The notes under the pieces are model-generated. The model was not told where the DNA came from. It did not search any database and was given only the letters and a program-made list of their open reading frames with translations. A program made the translations under genes and the position numbers. From GCA-003244245 sp052390115 (GTDB lineage: Bacteria; Actinomycetota; Actinomycetes; Mycobacteriales; Pseudonocardiaceae): DNA of 64,000 nt. Each line of letters starts with the position of its first letter. Position 1 is the first letter of the stretch. Below are positions 41,664 through 48,371 of this stretch, one piece after another. Where the stretch lies: NCBI GenBank assembly GCA_052390115.1, contig JBQTHE010000069.1, forward strand, positions 38,475-102,474, read 5' to 3'.

Positions 41664-41689
41664 GGAATGCGGGCGCCGGGTGGGGCGTT
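41664..41689 (+). promoter_or_regulatory. SigR/SigH-type promoter, likely autoregulatory
   Basis: GGAAT (41664-41668), an 18-base spacer and GTT (41687-41689) match the SigR/SigH consensus exactly. It lies just after the hydrolase stop and about 244 bp before the chosen sigR start (about 155 bp before ATG 41844), the place of the autoregulated promoter in Streptomyces sigR. Confidence 0.75.
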
Positions 41690-41932
41690 GCTTGGGCCGT
41701 GGTACCCACAGTCCAGCCCGCCCGTTACCGAACGCGCGACCGCGTGGCGCGGCAGCGCACACTCACTTCGCCGGGCCGAGCGCCCGGCTGGCGCGTACCC
41801 TCAACCATCAATGCACATCTGGGCATGGGGGTGGTCGGACCAATGACAGCCGACAGTACCGAACCCGCCCAGCCTGGGCAGACCGGATCGAGCCTCGATA
41901 GGACCCTCGTCAGGACCCAGGAAAGGACAACG

Positions 41933-42568
41933 GTGCCAGGCGGCTCGGACAGCGCGGATCAGGGCAGCGCGGAGCAGGGTGTCCAGGAGACCCCCGAGCA
42001 GCGCACTGCCCGCTTCGAGCGCGATGCCATGCCCTTGCTCGACCAGCTCTACGCGGCAGCGCTACGGATGACCCGTAACCCGGCCGATGCCGAGGACCTT
42101 GTGCAGGAGACCTATCTCAAGGCCTATGGTGCCTTCAAGTCCTTCCGTGCAGGCACCAACCTGAGGGCGTGGCTGTACCGCATCCTGACCAATACCTACA
42201 TCAACGGTTACCGCAAGCGGCAGCGCCAGCCGCCTGCGCAACCCACCGAGGAGATCACTGACTGGCAGCTGGCGCAGGCTGAGCAGCACACCTCCTCGGG
42301 CCTGCGTTCGGCGGAGATGGACGCATTGGACCGGTTGCCCGACTCCGACGTCAAGGAGGCCCTGAGCCAGCTGACGGAAGACTTCCGGATGGCTGTCTAC
42401 CTCGCTGACGTCGAGGGTTTCGCGTACAAGGAGATCGCCGAGATCATGGGTACCCCGATCGGGACCGTGATGTCCCGGTTACACCGGGGGCGCAAGCAGC
42501 TGCGTGACATGCTCACCGGAGTGGCCCGCGAGCGAGGCTTCCTGCGAGACGCGGAGGTCGCGTCATGA
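41933..42568 (+). CDS. sigR: ECF sigma factor SigR/SigH (thiol-oxidative stress)
   Basis: This 211-residue group IV sigma factor has region 2 (FERDAMPLLDQLYAAALRMT, NPADAEDLVQETYLKAY, LRAWLYRILTNTYIN) and region 4 (DFRMAVYLADVEGFAYKEIA, GTPIGTVMSRLHRGRKQL). The closest known proteins are SigH of M. tuberculosis and SigR of Streptomyces, which respond to disulfide stress. GTG 41933 has aaagga upstream; the frame is open to ATG 41844 and beyond, so a longer form made from the SigR-type promoter, as in Streptomyces, is possible. The anti-sigma gene follows with an ATGA overlap. Confidence 0.93.
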   Translation: MPGGSDSADQGSAEQGVQETPEQRTARFERDAMPLLDQLYAAALRMTRNPADAEDLVQETYLKAYGAFKSFRAGTNLRAWLYRILTNTYINGYRKRQRQPPAQPTEEITDWQLAQAEQHTSSGLRSAEMDALDRLPDSDVKEALSQLTEDFRMAVYLADVEGFAYKEIAEIMGTPIGTVMSRLHRGRKQLRDMLTGVARERGFLRDAEVAS

Positions 42569-42927
42569 GCTGCGGCGACCCGCACGAGACCGACTGCAGC
42601 GAGGTACTCGCCGAGCTGTGGCTGTTCCTGGACAACGAGTGCGATCGCGATCGGCGGGAGCTATTGCAGCGCCATCTGGACGAGTGCGGCCCCTGCCTGG
42701 CCGAACTCGGTCTCGATAACCACCTCAAGGCGTTGCTGGCCCGCAAGTGCGGTGGCGACCACGCACCCGACGCGCTCAAGCAGCGGCTGCGTCAGTCGAT
42801 CCGGGAGATCATGTCGCGCCAAGCGGTCCTCGGCGCGGAGGTGACCGTCGAGCGGGGCGACGACGGCGTCATCGTGGAGGTAGTGACCACCGTCGAAAGC
42901 CACGTCCGGCTATCGCAAGAGCGTTGA
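42565..42927 (+). CDS. rsrA: Zinc anti-sigma factor RsrA/RshA
   Basis: This 120-residue protein holds the ZAS zinc motif H37-x3-C41-x2-C44 with C11 further upstream, the same numbering as Streptomyces RsrA, in which oxidation of these Cys releases SigR. C3 is an extra cysteine. The N-terminal 60 residues wrap the sigma factor; the C-terminus is acidic and of unknown role. Coupled to sigR by ATGA. Its TGA stop is the first base triplet of a three-unit tandem repeat. Confidence 0.93.
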   Translation: MSCGDPHETDCSEVLAELWLFLDNECDRDRRELLQRHLDECGPCLAELGLDNHLKALLARKCGGDHAPDALKQRLRQSIREIMSRQAVLGAEVTVERGDDGVIVEVVTTVESHVRLSQER

Positions 42928-42976
42928 GGTCACCGGGACGCTGAGGTCACCAGGGCGTCTGAGGTTACCTGGGCCC
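42925..42976 (+). repeat. 17-18-bp tandem repeat beginning at the rsrA stop codon
   Basis: Three units, tgaggtcaccgggacgc, tgaggtcaccagggcgtc and tgaggttacctgggccc, run from the TGA of rsrA into the terminator hairpin. Confidence 0.85.
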
Positions 42977-42980
42977 GCTG

Positions 42981-43007
42981 GGGCCCGTCACGTGCGTTGA
43001 CGGGCCC
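42981..43007. terminator. Terminator hairpin between rsrA and bL37
   Basis: gggcccgtca (42981-42990) and tgacgggccc (42998-43007) are perfect arms around the loop cgtgcgt, between two convergent genes. Confidence 0.7.
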
Positions 43008-43017
43008 GCGGCCGGCT

Positions 43018-43092
43018 TCAGCTGTTCGGTCGCTTGCCGTGGTTGGCGGCGTTCTTCTTCCGGTCCCGCTTCTTGCGGCCCCGTTTGGACAC
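43018..43092 (-). CDS. Ribosomal protein bL37 (24 residues)
   Basis: The minus strand from GTG 43092 encodes a 24-residue, very basic peptide, SKRGRKKRDRKKNAANHGKR plus PNS, almost the same as mycobacterial bL37, a peptide of the large subunit near helix 15/16 of 23S rRNA found in actinobacteria. gggaggg lies at the right distance upstream. It sits convergent to rsrA, as in related genomes. It is too short for routine gene calling. Confidence 0.9.
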   Translation of the reverse strand: MSKRGRKKRDRKKNAANHGKRPNS

Positions 43093-43237
43093 GGCGGCTG
43101 CCCTCCCTGTTCCGATTCGATCTTGGGTGAATGATGGCGATCGCTGATGAGTGTGTCACGGTGCGCCATAGCTCCGCCGACCATGGGTCGCTCACCGTGG
43201 TTGGATGACGGTGCCGAAGCCTTGAGGAGGGCGATCC

Positions 43238-43453
43238 ATGACTGAGGAGATCCGGGCCGAGATGGTGGCCTGCGTGTGGAAGATCGTGGTCGCCGAGGGC
43301 GACGCGGTGTCCGACGGCGATACGCTGGTGATCCTCGAGTCGATGAAGATGGAGATCCCGGTCCTGTCCGAGGTCGACGGAACCGTCGCGAAACTTGCGG
43401 TTTCGGAGGGCGACGTTGTGCAACAAGGTGACCTGATCGCCGTCGTTGAGTGA
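43238..43453 (+). CDS. Biotin/lipoyl-carrier protein, 71 residues (Rv3221c/TB7.3-like)
   Basis: The whole 71-residue protein is one biotinyl-carrier domain with the hammerhead ESMKMEIP; K37 is the expected biotin site. Length and location (between rsrA and pdtaS) are those of M. tuberculosis Rv3221c. No carboxylase gene is adjacent, and the only biotin carboxylase in the window is 28 kb away. gaggagg precedes ATG 43238. Its physiological partner is unknown. Confidence 0.88.
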   Translation: MTEEIRAEMVACVWKIVVAEGDAVSDGDTLVILESMKMEIPVLSEVDGTVAKLAVSEGDVVQQGDLIAVVE

Positions 43454-43478
43454 CGTCAGGTGAGGTGGGCGAGTTGCG

Positions 43479-44993
43479 ATGTCGACGCTGAGTGAGTTAC
43501 TCGCTGCGCACACCCACCTGTCCGGCGTGGCAGTCGGCCACCTGCAGCGAATCGTGGCCGAGTGGCAATTGCTTGCTGATCTGTCCTTCGCTGATCTGCT
43601 GATGTGGATCCCGGTAGACGTTACCGACGACAGTGACGCCACTGACGACGTCAGTGGCCGCGCGCAAGATTTCCTCTGCGTGGCCCATGTCCGACCCACG
43701 ACCGGCCCCACCGCCCATCCCGAGGACGCGGTCGGCACCCGGGCCGCGGACACCGAGCGCCCCCTGCTGAGTCAAGCGCTGGGGGACGGCTGCGTCCAGC
43801 GTGACGAGCAGCCGCGCTGGATGCGAGGCGTTCCGGTGCGTCGCGAGGCGATGCCGGTGCGGCTGGGGGAGCGGAGGATCGCCGTCATCGGGCGGGAGGC
43901 GAACCTGGCGATGCCCCGGGTACCGAGCCCACTGGAGATCGCGTACCTGGGAGTCGCCGCGGACCTGTGCCAGATGCTGGCCGACGGCACCTTCCCGGAC
44001 ACCAGCACCGCCCCGGACCGCCAATCCCCCCGAGCGGGTGACGGCTTGCTCCGGTTGAATCCCGCCGGAATTGTGATCTATGCCAGCCCTAACGCGCTGT
44101 CCGCATATCACCGGATGGGGCACGGCGCGGACCTCCGGGGTGAGCAGCTCGCGCCGCTGACTCGCCGGCTGATCTCCGACTCGTTCGACGCCGCCGAGGT
44201 CGCCCAGCGGATCCGCGCCGCGGTGGACGGGAGTTCGAGCACGCGGATCGAGGCCGACGCCGACGGCGCCACGATGCTGTTCCGCGCGCTGCCACTGCTC
44301 CCGCGGGGGGAGCCGGCCGGGGCGTTGGTGCTGGTCTGTGATGTGACCGATGTGCGCAGCCGGGACCGTGCGCTGCTGTCCAAGGACGCCACCATCAGGG
44401 AGATTCACCACCGGGTGAAGAACAACCTGCAGACGGTGGCGGCGCTACTGCGGCTGCAGTCCCGCCGCACCGCCAACGTCGAAGCCCGCCAAGCATTGCA
44501 GGAGTCGGTGCGCCGGGTGGCTTCCATCGCGATGGTGCACGAGACACTGTCGATCTCCCTGGATGAGCGAGTCGACATCGATGACGTGGTGGACAAGGTG
44601 CTCCCCATGATCGCGGAGGTGTCCGGGGAGGCGAGCCGGGTCATCGTCAGGCGAGAGGGTGCATTCGGGGTGTTGGCGGCCGAGCTCGCCACCCCACTGG
44701 TCATGGTGCTCACGGAGCTGGTGCAGAACGCGCTGGAGCACGCCTTCGAACCGGGCCGGGACGGCGAGGTGGTACTTCGCGCTGAGCGATCCGCCGGGTC
44801 GCTGGAGGTGATCGTCTCCGACGACGGCCGCGGACTTCCGCCGGAGTTCTCCTTGGAACGGGCCGAGCGGCTGGGGTTGCAGATCGTGCGCACCCTGGTC
44901 GGCTCCGAGCTGCGAGGATCCCTGGACCTGCAGCGCAGACAACCCCGTGGCACCGTGGCGTCGCTGCGGTTGCCGCTGATCACGCACCGTTGA
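43479..44993 (+). CDS. pdtaS: Cytoplasmic sensor histidine kinase PdtaS
   Basis: The 504-residue kinase has a GAF-type domain (about 1-160), a PAS-type domain (about 185-290), then a HisKA_2 dimer/phosphoacceptor region IREIHHRVKNNLQTVAALLR with H310, and an ATPase domain (N in ELVQNALEHAFEPG; DDGRGLPPEF). No membrane helix. PdtaS phosphorylates the RNA-binding antiterminator PdtaR, which is not in this window. The BCCP-like gene upstream and whiB1 downstream match the mycobacterial order (Rv3221c-Rv3220c-Rv3219). Confidence 0.92.
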   Translation: MSTLSELLAAHTHLSGVAVGHLQRIVAEWQLLADLSFADLLMWIPVDVTDDSDATDDVSGRAQDFLCVAHVRPTTGPTAHPEDAVGTRAADTERPLLSQALGDGCVQRDEQPRWMRGVPVRREAMPVRLGERRIAVIGREANLAMPRVPSPLEIAYLGVAADLCQMLADGTFPDTSTAPDRQSPRAGDGLLRLNPAGIVIYASPNALSAYHRMGHGADLRGEQLAPLTRRLISDSFDAAEVAQRIRAAVDGSSSTRIEADADGATMLFRALPLLPRGEPAGALVLVCDVTDVRSRDRALLSKDATIREIHHRVKNNLQTVAALLRLQSRRTANVEARQALQESVRRVASIAMVHETLSISLDERVDIDDVVDKVLPMIAEVSGEASRVIVRREGAFGVLAAELATPLVMVLTELVQNALEHAFEPGRDGEVVLRAERSAGSLEVIVSDDGRGLPPEFSLERAERLGLQIVRTLVGSELRGSLDLQRRQPRGTVASLRLPLITHR

Positions 44994-45027
44994 GGGCCGC
45001 CCGCTAGCCCGATACCGGTCGGTCAAT

Positions 45028-45067
45028 GACCAGGGGCCCGGTACTTGACGGTGCCGGGCCCCTGGTC
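45028..45067. terminator. Bidirectional terminator between pdtaS and whiB1
   Basis: gaccaggggcccggta (45028-45043) and tgccgggcccctggtc (45052-45067) form a 16-bp stem with one G-T pair and an eight-base loop between convergent genes. Confidence 0.75.
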
Positions 45068-45087
45068 GGTCGTGCTGGTTACGCGGA

Positions 45088-45342
45088 TCAGGCGCCGGTA
45101 CGGGCCCCGGTGCGAGCATTACGCCGCTTGAGGGCGCGTCGCTCGTCCTCGCTCATGCCGCCCCATACGCCAGCGTCCTGCCCGGATGCGAGCGCCCAGT
45201 TCAGGCACTCGACATTGACCGGGCAACGTCGGCAGACGGTCTTCGCCTCGGCGATCTGCAGCAGAGCGGGACCGCTGGTTCCCACGGGGAAGAACAGCTC
45301 CGGGTCCTCGTCTCGGCAGGCCGCGTGATGGCGCCAGTCCAT
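45088..45342 (-). CDS. whiB1: WhiB-family iron-sulfur regulator WhiB1
   Basis: The 84-residue protein has cluster cysteines C9, C37, C40 and C46, identical in spacing to M. tuberculosis WhiB1, the GVWGGMSEDERR turn and the basic tail RALKRR. WhiB1 is an essential, NO-reactive partner of the main sigma factor. The start MDWRHHAACRDEDPELFFP is that of the family; ggagcaag precedes it. A CRP-type palindrome lies 72 bp upstream. Confidence 0.95.
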   Translation of the reverse strand: MDWRHHAACRDEDPELFFPVGTSGPALLQIAEAKTVCRRCPVNVECLNWALASGQDAGVWGGMSEDERRALKRRNARTGARTGA

Positions 45343-45809
45343 GGTACTTGCTCCTCGTCGATCGCGCTGGTGATCTATGTGTCCCAGCGCCGTCGTCGTC
45401 TGTCATTTAGGCTTGTGAATGATTTCACGATCGTCCGTGATGTCAAGAGTTCTTGCGGACGCAGTGAGTCAATTCACCCGGCGGATACCTACCGGTCGAA
45501 CTGCCCACCGCACGTGAAACCGATTCAGAAGCCATACCTCGGGATAGCTGTGCGTCACGGTCGCTTGACGCGAGGCGTTACCGCCGCCTTACCCAAACCG
45601 CCCACTCCGCTCGGACACCGCAATACGTTCACCACGGTGCACCGCACGAGAAGCCGGCACCGACCGGGAGGTCGCTGGACTCACGGCAGCTAGCCCTACA
45701 TGCCCTAACGAGACCGCCCGCCAGAACGTTTCGCCTCAATTTTCGGCTCGGGCGTGTCACCCAGTCGCGTGGGTCCAGCCGTGGTAGAAGGGTCGGCGCG
45801 TTCGGTAGT
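45343..45809. other. 467-bp intergenic region upstream of whiB1
   Basis: The stretch between whiB1 and the divergent membrane-protein gene holds the whiB1 promoter region, including the CRP-type site. The rest shows no convincing coding frame (the 122-codon frame from 45325 lacks conservation and a ribosome binding site). Confidence 0.6.
45414..45429. promoter_or_regulatory. CRP/GlxR-type binding site upstream of whiB1
   Basis: TGTGA-atgatt-TCACG matches the CRP consensus TGTGA-N6-TCACA except for the last base. The whiB1 promoter of M. tuberculosis is known to be controlled by the cAMP receptor protein Rv3676. Confidence 0.7.
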
Positions 45810-45815
45810 TAACCT
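45810..45815 (+). promoter_or_regulatory. -10 element of the membrane-protein gene, leaderless
   Basis: TAACCT ends six bases before GTG 45822, and no Shine-Dalgarno sequence is present. Confidence 0.5.
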
Positions 45816-45821
45816 GCTGCG

Positions 45822-46211
45822 GTGACCGCCACCCCCCGCCCGGTGAGAGTCGCAGGCGTGCTCGTCGGGCTGCAGGGCCTCGCCGGTGTCGCGATCGCGG
45901 TCGGGCTGCTCGTCTTGGCGGTGGGCGGACGCACCGGCCCGGTGCCGATCGTGGCCACTGCAGCGTGGATGGCTGGCTTCGGGGTTATCCTGCTCGCCAT
46001 CAGCGTGAATCTGGTGCGGGGCCGCCACGGTGCGCGCACTCCGGCCATCGTCGCTCAGCTGCTGCTGCTCGGCGTCTGCTGGTACGCCACGGGCCCATCG
46101 TCGCAGCCTGCCTATGGGGTGCCGGTCGGGGTGTTCTGTGTGGCCATACTGGTGCTGCTGTTCTGCCCACCTGCGCTTCGGTGGGCTACCGGGCGCGACG
46201 GGTTCAATTGA
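45822..46211 (+). CDS. Small integral membrane protein (Rv3217c-like)
   Basis: The 129-residue protein has four hydrophobic helices (about 10-30, 40-60, 72-88 and 98-115) with short loops and a basic RGRHGAR loop after the second. No catalytic motif is seen. Position near whiB1 suggests the equivalent of the mycobacterial membrane protein Rv3217c, but I cannot confirm homology by eye. Its end overlaps the end of the convergent gene by eight bases. Confidence 0.65.
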   Translation: MTATPRPVRVAGVLVGLQGLAGVAIAVGLLVLAVGGRTGPVPIVATAAWMAGFGVILLAISVNLVRGRHGARTPAIVAQLLLLGVCWYATGPSSQPAYGVPVGVFCVAILVLLFCPPALRWATGRDGFN

Positions 46212-47043
46212 GGTGCGCTCGCAGGCTGAGTGCGGCCTGGCGGAGGAGCTCTGCGTGCTGCGGCCACTCGGAGATCTGCGACTCGAGGAACGCGGCACCG
46301 TCGAGGAAGCGGCCCTGTTGGGCGAGGGCATGGCTCAGCTCGATGAGTTCTTGGACCCCCACCCCTGGCAATGCCAGGCGCATCCGCAACACCCATTCGA
46401 GGTCCGCGGGCTGTCCGAGGCCCCGGTAGACCACCCGCAGGTTCTCCAGGATGCGGGCGAAAATCGCTCTCCTGGGCGAGGTGGTGAGCAGGTGGTCGCC
46501 GAACCGGACGTCCGGACCTGCCCGGGTCGAGGCGCGGAACAGGGCCTCGCAGCCGGCGAGGTCGAGCAGTTCGCCGCCGTTGAATGCGTCGAGGTAGTGG
46601 TTGGTGGACAGCGGCCGGACCAGGAAGTGACCGGGCATGCTGACACCTTCCAGTGACAACCCGGCGCGTCGCCCCACCTCGATGCAGACGACCGACAGCG
46701 TGATCGGGATGCCGAGCCTGCGGTCGAGCACCCGATCCAGCAAGGAGTTGCGAGGGTCGTAGTAGCGCGCGGTGTTGCCGGCGAAACCCTCCTCGACGAA
46801 CAGCCGCTCGACGAGCGTCTCGAGCGAGTCGACCTGCTGCGCCAGCCGATCCAACTCGCGCAGTGAGGGTCCGGGGTCGAGTACCGGGTCCGCGCCGGCG
46901 GCGATCGCGAGCGCGCCCACGTCAAGGTCTGGCCCAGGCCCGCGCCCGGCCAGCAAGCTGATGAAGTGCTCGACAGCATCCACGGTGTAGTCGATCGTGC
47001 GCCCTCCTGGCCCCGATGTCGACACCGCATCGGCTATCGACAC
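46204..47043 (-). CDS. SirB1/transglutaminase-like family protein
   Basis: The 279-residue protein matches the SirB1/UPF0162 family: NTARYYDPRNSLLDRVLDRR, GIPITLSVVCIEVGRRAG (where the transglutaminase-like Cys sits), GVSMPGHFLVR with the His, and YLDAFNGGELLD with the Asp. A C-terminal TPR-like part (from about 190: ARILENLRVVYRGLGQ, ALAQQGRFLDGAAFLE) follows. Function unknown. GTG 47043 starts MSIADAV; a ribosome binding site is not evident. Confidence 0.8.
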   Translation of the reverse strand: MSIADAVSTSGPGGRTIDYTVDAVEHFISLLAGRGPGPDLDVGALAIAAGADPVLDPGPSLRELDRLAQQVDSLETLVERLFVEEGFAGNTARYYDPRNSLLDRVLDRRLGIPITLSVVCIEVGRRAGLSLEGVSMPGHFLVRPLSTNHYLDAFNGGELLDLAGCEALFRASTRAGPDVRFGDHLLTTSPRRAIFARILENLRVVYRGLGQPADLEWVLRMRLALPGVGVQELIELSHALAQQGRFLDGAAFLESQISEWPQHAELLRQAALSLRAHLN

Positions 47044-47128
47044 CAGCTGCCCATAGTGGCAGCTGGTCCGGCCTCAACCGCAGGGCATCGAACTCCGGCG
47101 CCCACCCACACCCACGGACGCTGCCCAG

Positions 47129-47206
47129 CAGCAGACATCCCCGCTGGTCAGCGCCGCTTAAGTAGTCTGAATCCCGGCCCTGCTAGGTCCCCAGAAGATG
47201 CTGGCC
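47129..47206 (-). pseudogene. Degenerate partial copy of the sodN 3' end
   Basis: 47129-47206 lines up with 47414-47494: cagcagacatccccgctggt versus caacagacggtttctctgct, then ggccctgctaggtccccaga versus agccctgcttggtctcccag and the following agat. The matching part of sodN is its last ten codons plus downstream hairpin. The copy is interrupted and lacks the rest of the gene. The rest of 47044-47249 holds no gene. Confidence 0.45.
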
Positions 47207-47249
47207 CAGCATGTGTCCAGTGTCGCAGGTGCCCAGCCTCGCGGGCGCT

Positions 47250-47378
47250 CTAACGGCGGGGGCGCCGGTTGCCTCCGAATAACCGCCCGAGTACCCGGAA
47301 CGGGAGGGTGATCACGTTCACGATGGTGCTCCCGATCGCGCTGAGCGCACCCCCGCCCCGACGAGCTGGTCCTGGCAT
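47250..47378 (-). CDS. 42-residue basic amphipathic small protein (LPFR motif)
   Basis: ATG 47378 follows gggaga with six bases between, a strong ribosome binding site. The peptide has a basic head (PGPARRGGG), a hydrophobic helix IGSTIVNVITLPFRVLGRLF and a basic tail. I have seen similar short 'TLPFR' peptides in actinobacteria but know no function; membrane association is likely. It lies downstream of sodN on the same strand. Confidence 0.55.
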   Translation of the reverse strand: MPGPARRGGGALSAIGSTIVNVITLPFRVLGRLFGGNRRPRR

Positions 47379-47404
47379 CTGATATCTCCCTACCACTCGA
47401 CCAA

Positions 47405-47445
47405 CGACACTGACCAACAGACGGTTTCTCTGCTGGTCAGTGTCG
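47405..47445. terminator. Hairpin after sodN
   Basis: cgacactgaccaacag (47405-47420) and ctgctggtcagtgtcg (47430-47445) pair with one mismatch around a nine-base loop, 19 bp after the sodN stop. It is probably the sodN terminator, or an attenuator before the 42-residue gene. Confidence 0.6.
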
Positions 47446-47463
47446 CTGCAAGCGATCCCAGCC

Positions 47464-47880
47464 TCAGCCCTGCTTGGTCTCCCAGAAGATCTTGTCAATC
47501 TCCGCGATATAGTCCAGCAGCGTCTGCCCGGTGGCGGGGTCCATCGACGCCTTGGCGCCTCCCTCACCGCCGCCGGCTGCCTTGGTCGCCTTATTGAACA
47601 GCTCGTGCAGCTGCGGGTACTTCTCGAAGTGCGGTGGCTTGAAGTAGTCGGTCCACAGCACCCAGAGGTGATGCTTGACCAGGTCGCTACGCTGCTCTTT
47701 GATCTGCATCGCGCGGGTACGGAACTCCGGATCGGAGTTGGCCCCCCACTTCTCCTGGATTGCCTTGACCGACTCGGCTTCGATCCGAGCCTGCGCCGGG
47801 TCATAGACGCCGCACGGGAGGTCACAGTGCGCAGTAACCTCCAGGCGTGGACGGTGCAGAATCCGCGATAGCAGTCCCAT
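47464..47880 (-). CDS. sodN: Nickel superoxide dismutase
   Basis: NiSOD removes superoxide. The 138-residue precursor has a 17-residue propeptide followed by the nickel hook H18-C-D-L-P-C-G; the imidazole and amine of His18 and the thiols of C19 and C23 bind nickel after cleavage. VYDPAQARIEAESV, DYFKPPHFEKYPQLHELF and IFWETKQG complete the family pattern. The processing peptidase gene sodX is divergent next to it. ATG 47880 is preceded by gggagg. Confidence 0.95.
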   Translation of the reverse strand: MGLLSRILHRPRLEVTAHCDLPCGVYDPAQARIEAESVKAIQEKWGANSDPEFRTRAMQIKEQRSDLVKHHLWVLWTDYFKPPHFEKYPQLHELFNKATKAAGGGEGGAKASMDPATGQTLLDYIAEIDKIFWETKQG

Positions 47881-47965
47881 CGTGCCTCCCTGACCATGTG
47901 ATGATCCGACGTTAACGCGACCCTACTACCGTGCGGCCCGGCGAGCATCGGGACGGTGATCATTT

Positions 47966-48334
47966 GTGGGGCTCGGCGCACTGGGACGGTGGCCGTGGCG
48001 GCGCGCGGTGGTGCGCGGACCTTCGATGTCCCCGACCCTGTCCGACGGTGACGTGGTGCTGGTCAGCTTGCGCGCTCGACCGCGCCCCGGGTCGGTAGTG
48101 CTGGTCCGGTGGGCGCAGCGTCCCGACCAGCTGTCGGTCAAGCGGGTAGTAGGCCGGCACGGGACCGGCTGGTGGGCACTGGGCGACAACCCAGACGCCT
48201 CCACCGACTCCCGCCACCTAGGCACCGCAGACCCCGTCGCCGTAGTCCTAGCCCGCCTACACCCCGCCCCCCGCCGCCTCCCCCGGCACTCGTCCCCCTG
48301 GCTGCCCCCGCATTCAGCAGGCTCAGCGGGGTAA
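47966..48334 (+). CDS. sodX: NiSOD maturation signal-peptidase SodX
   Basis: The 122-residue S26-type peptidase has Ser20 in GPSMSPTLSDGD and Lys59 in SVKRVVG, the Ser/Lys pair of leader peptidases, then GDNPDASTDSRHLG (box E-like). It removes the SodN propeptide so that His18 becomes the N-terminus. There is no long membrane anchor, as for other SodX. The last residues (PPHSAGSAG) and the TAA come from the palindromic repeat at 48310-48371. Confidence 0.9.
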   Translation: MGLGALGRWPWRRAVVRGPSMSPTLSDGDVVLVSLRARPRPGSVVLVRWAQRPDQLSVKRVVGRHGTGWWALGDNPDASTDSRHLGTADPVAVVLARLHPAPRRLPRHSSPWLPPHSAGSAG

Positions 48335-48371
48335 TCGGCACCCGAATAACCCCGCTCAGCCCGCTGAATGC
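48310..48371. repeat. Intergenic palindrome, copy 2, forming both gene ends
   Basis: The right arm 48347-48371 is the same 25-mer as the right arm of copy 1 (8366-8390); the left arm 48310-48334 differs from a perfect complement at three positions. The left arm supplies HSAGSAG and the TAA of sodX; the right arm, on the minus strand, supplies AHSAG and the TGA of rfbC. Confidence 0.9.

Noticed and set aside
45325..45693. 122-codon frame in the whiB1 upstream region
   Set aside because: No conserved sequence, no ribosome binding site, and it runs antisense into whiB1 and its promoter.
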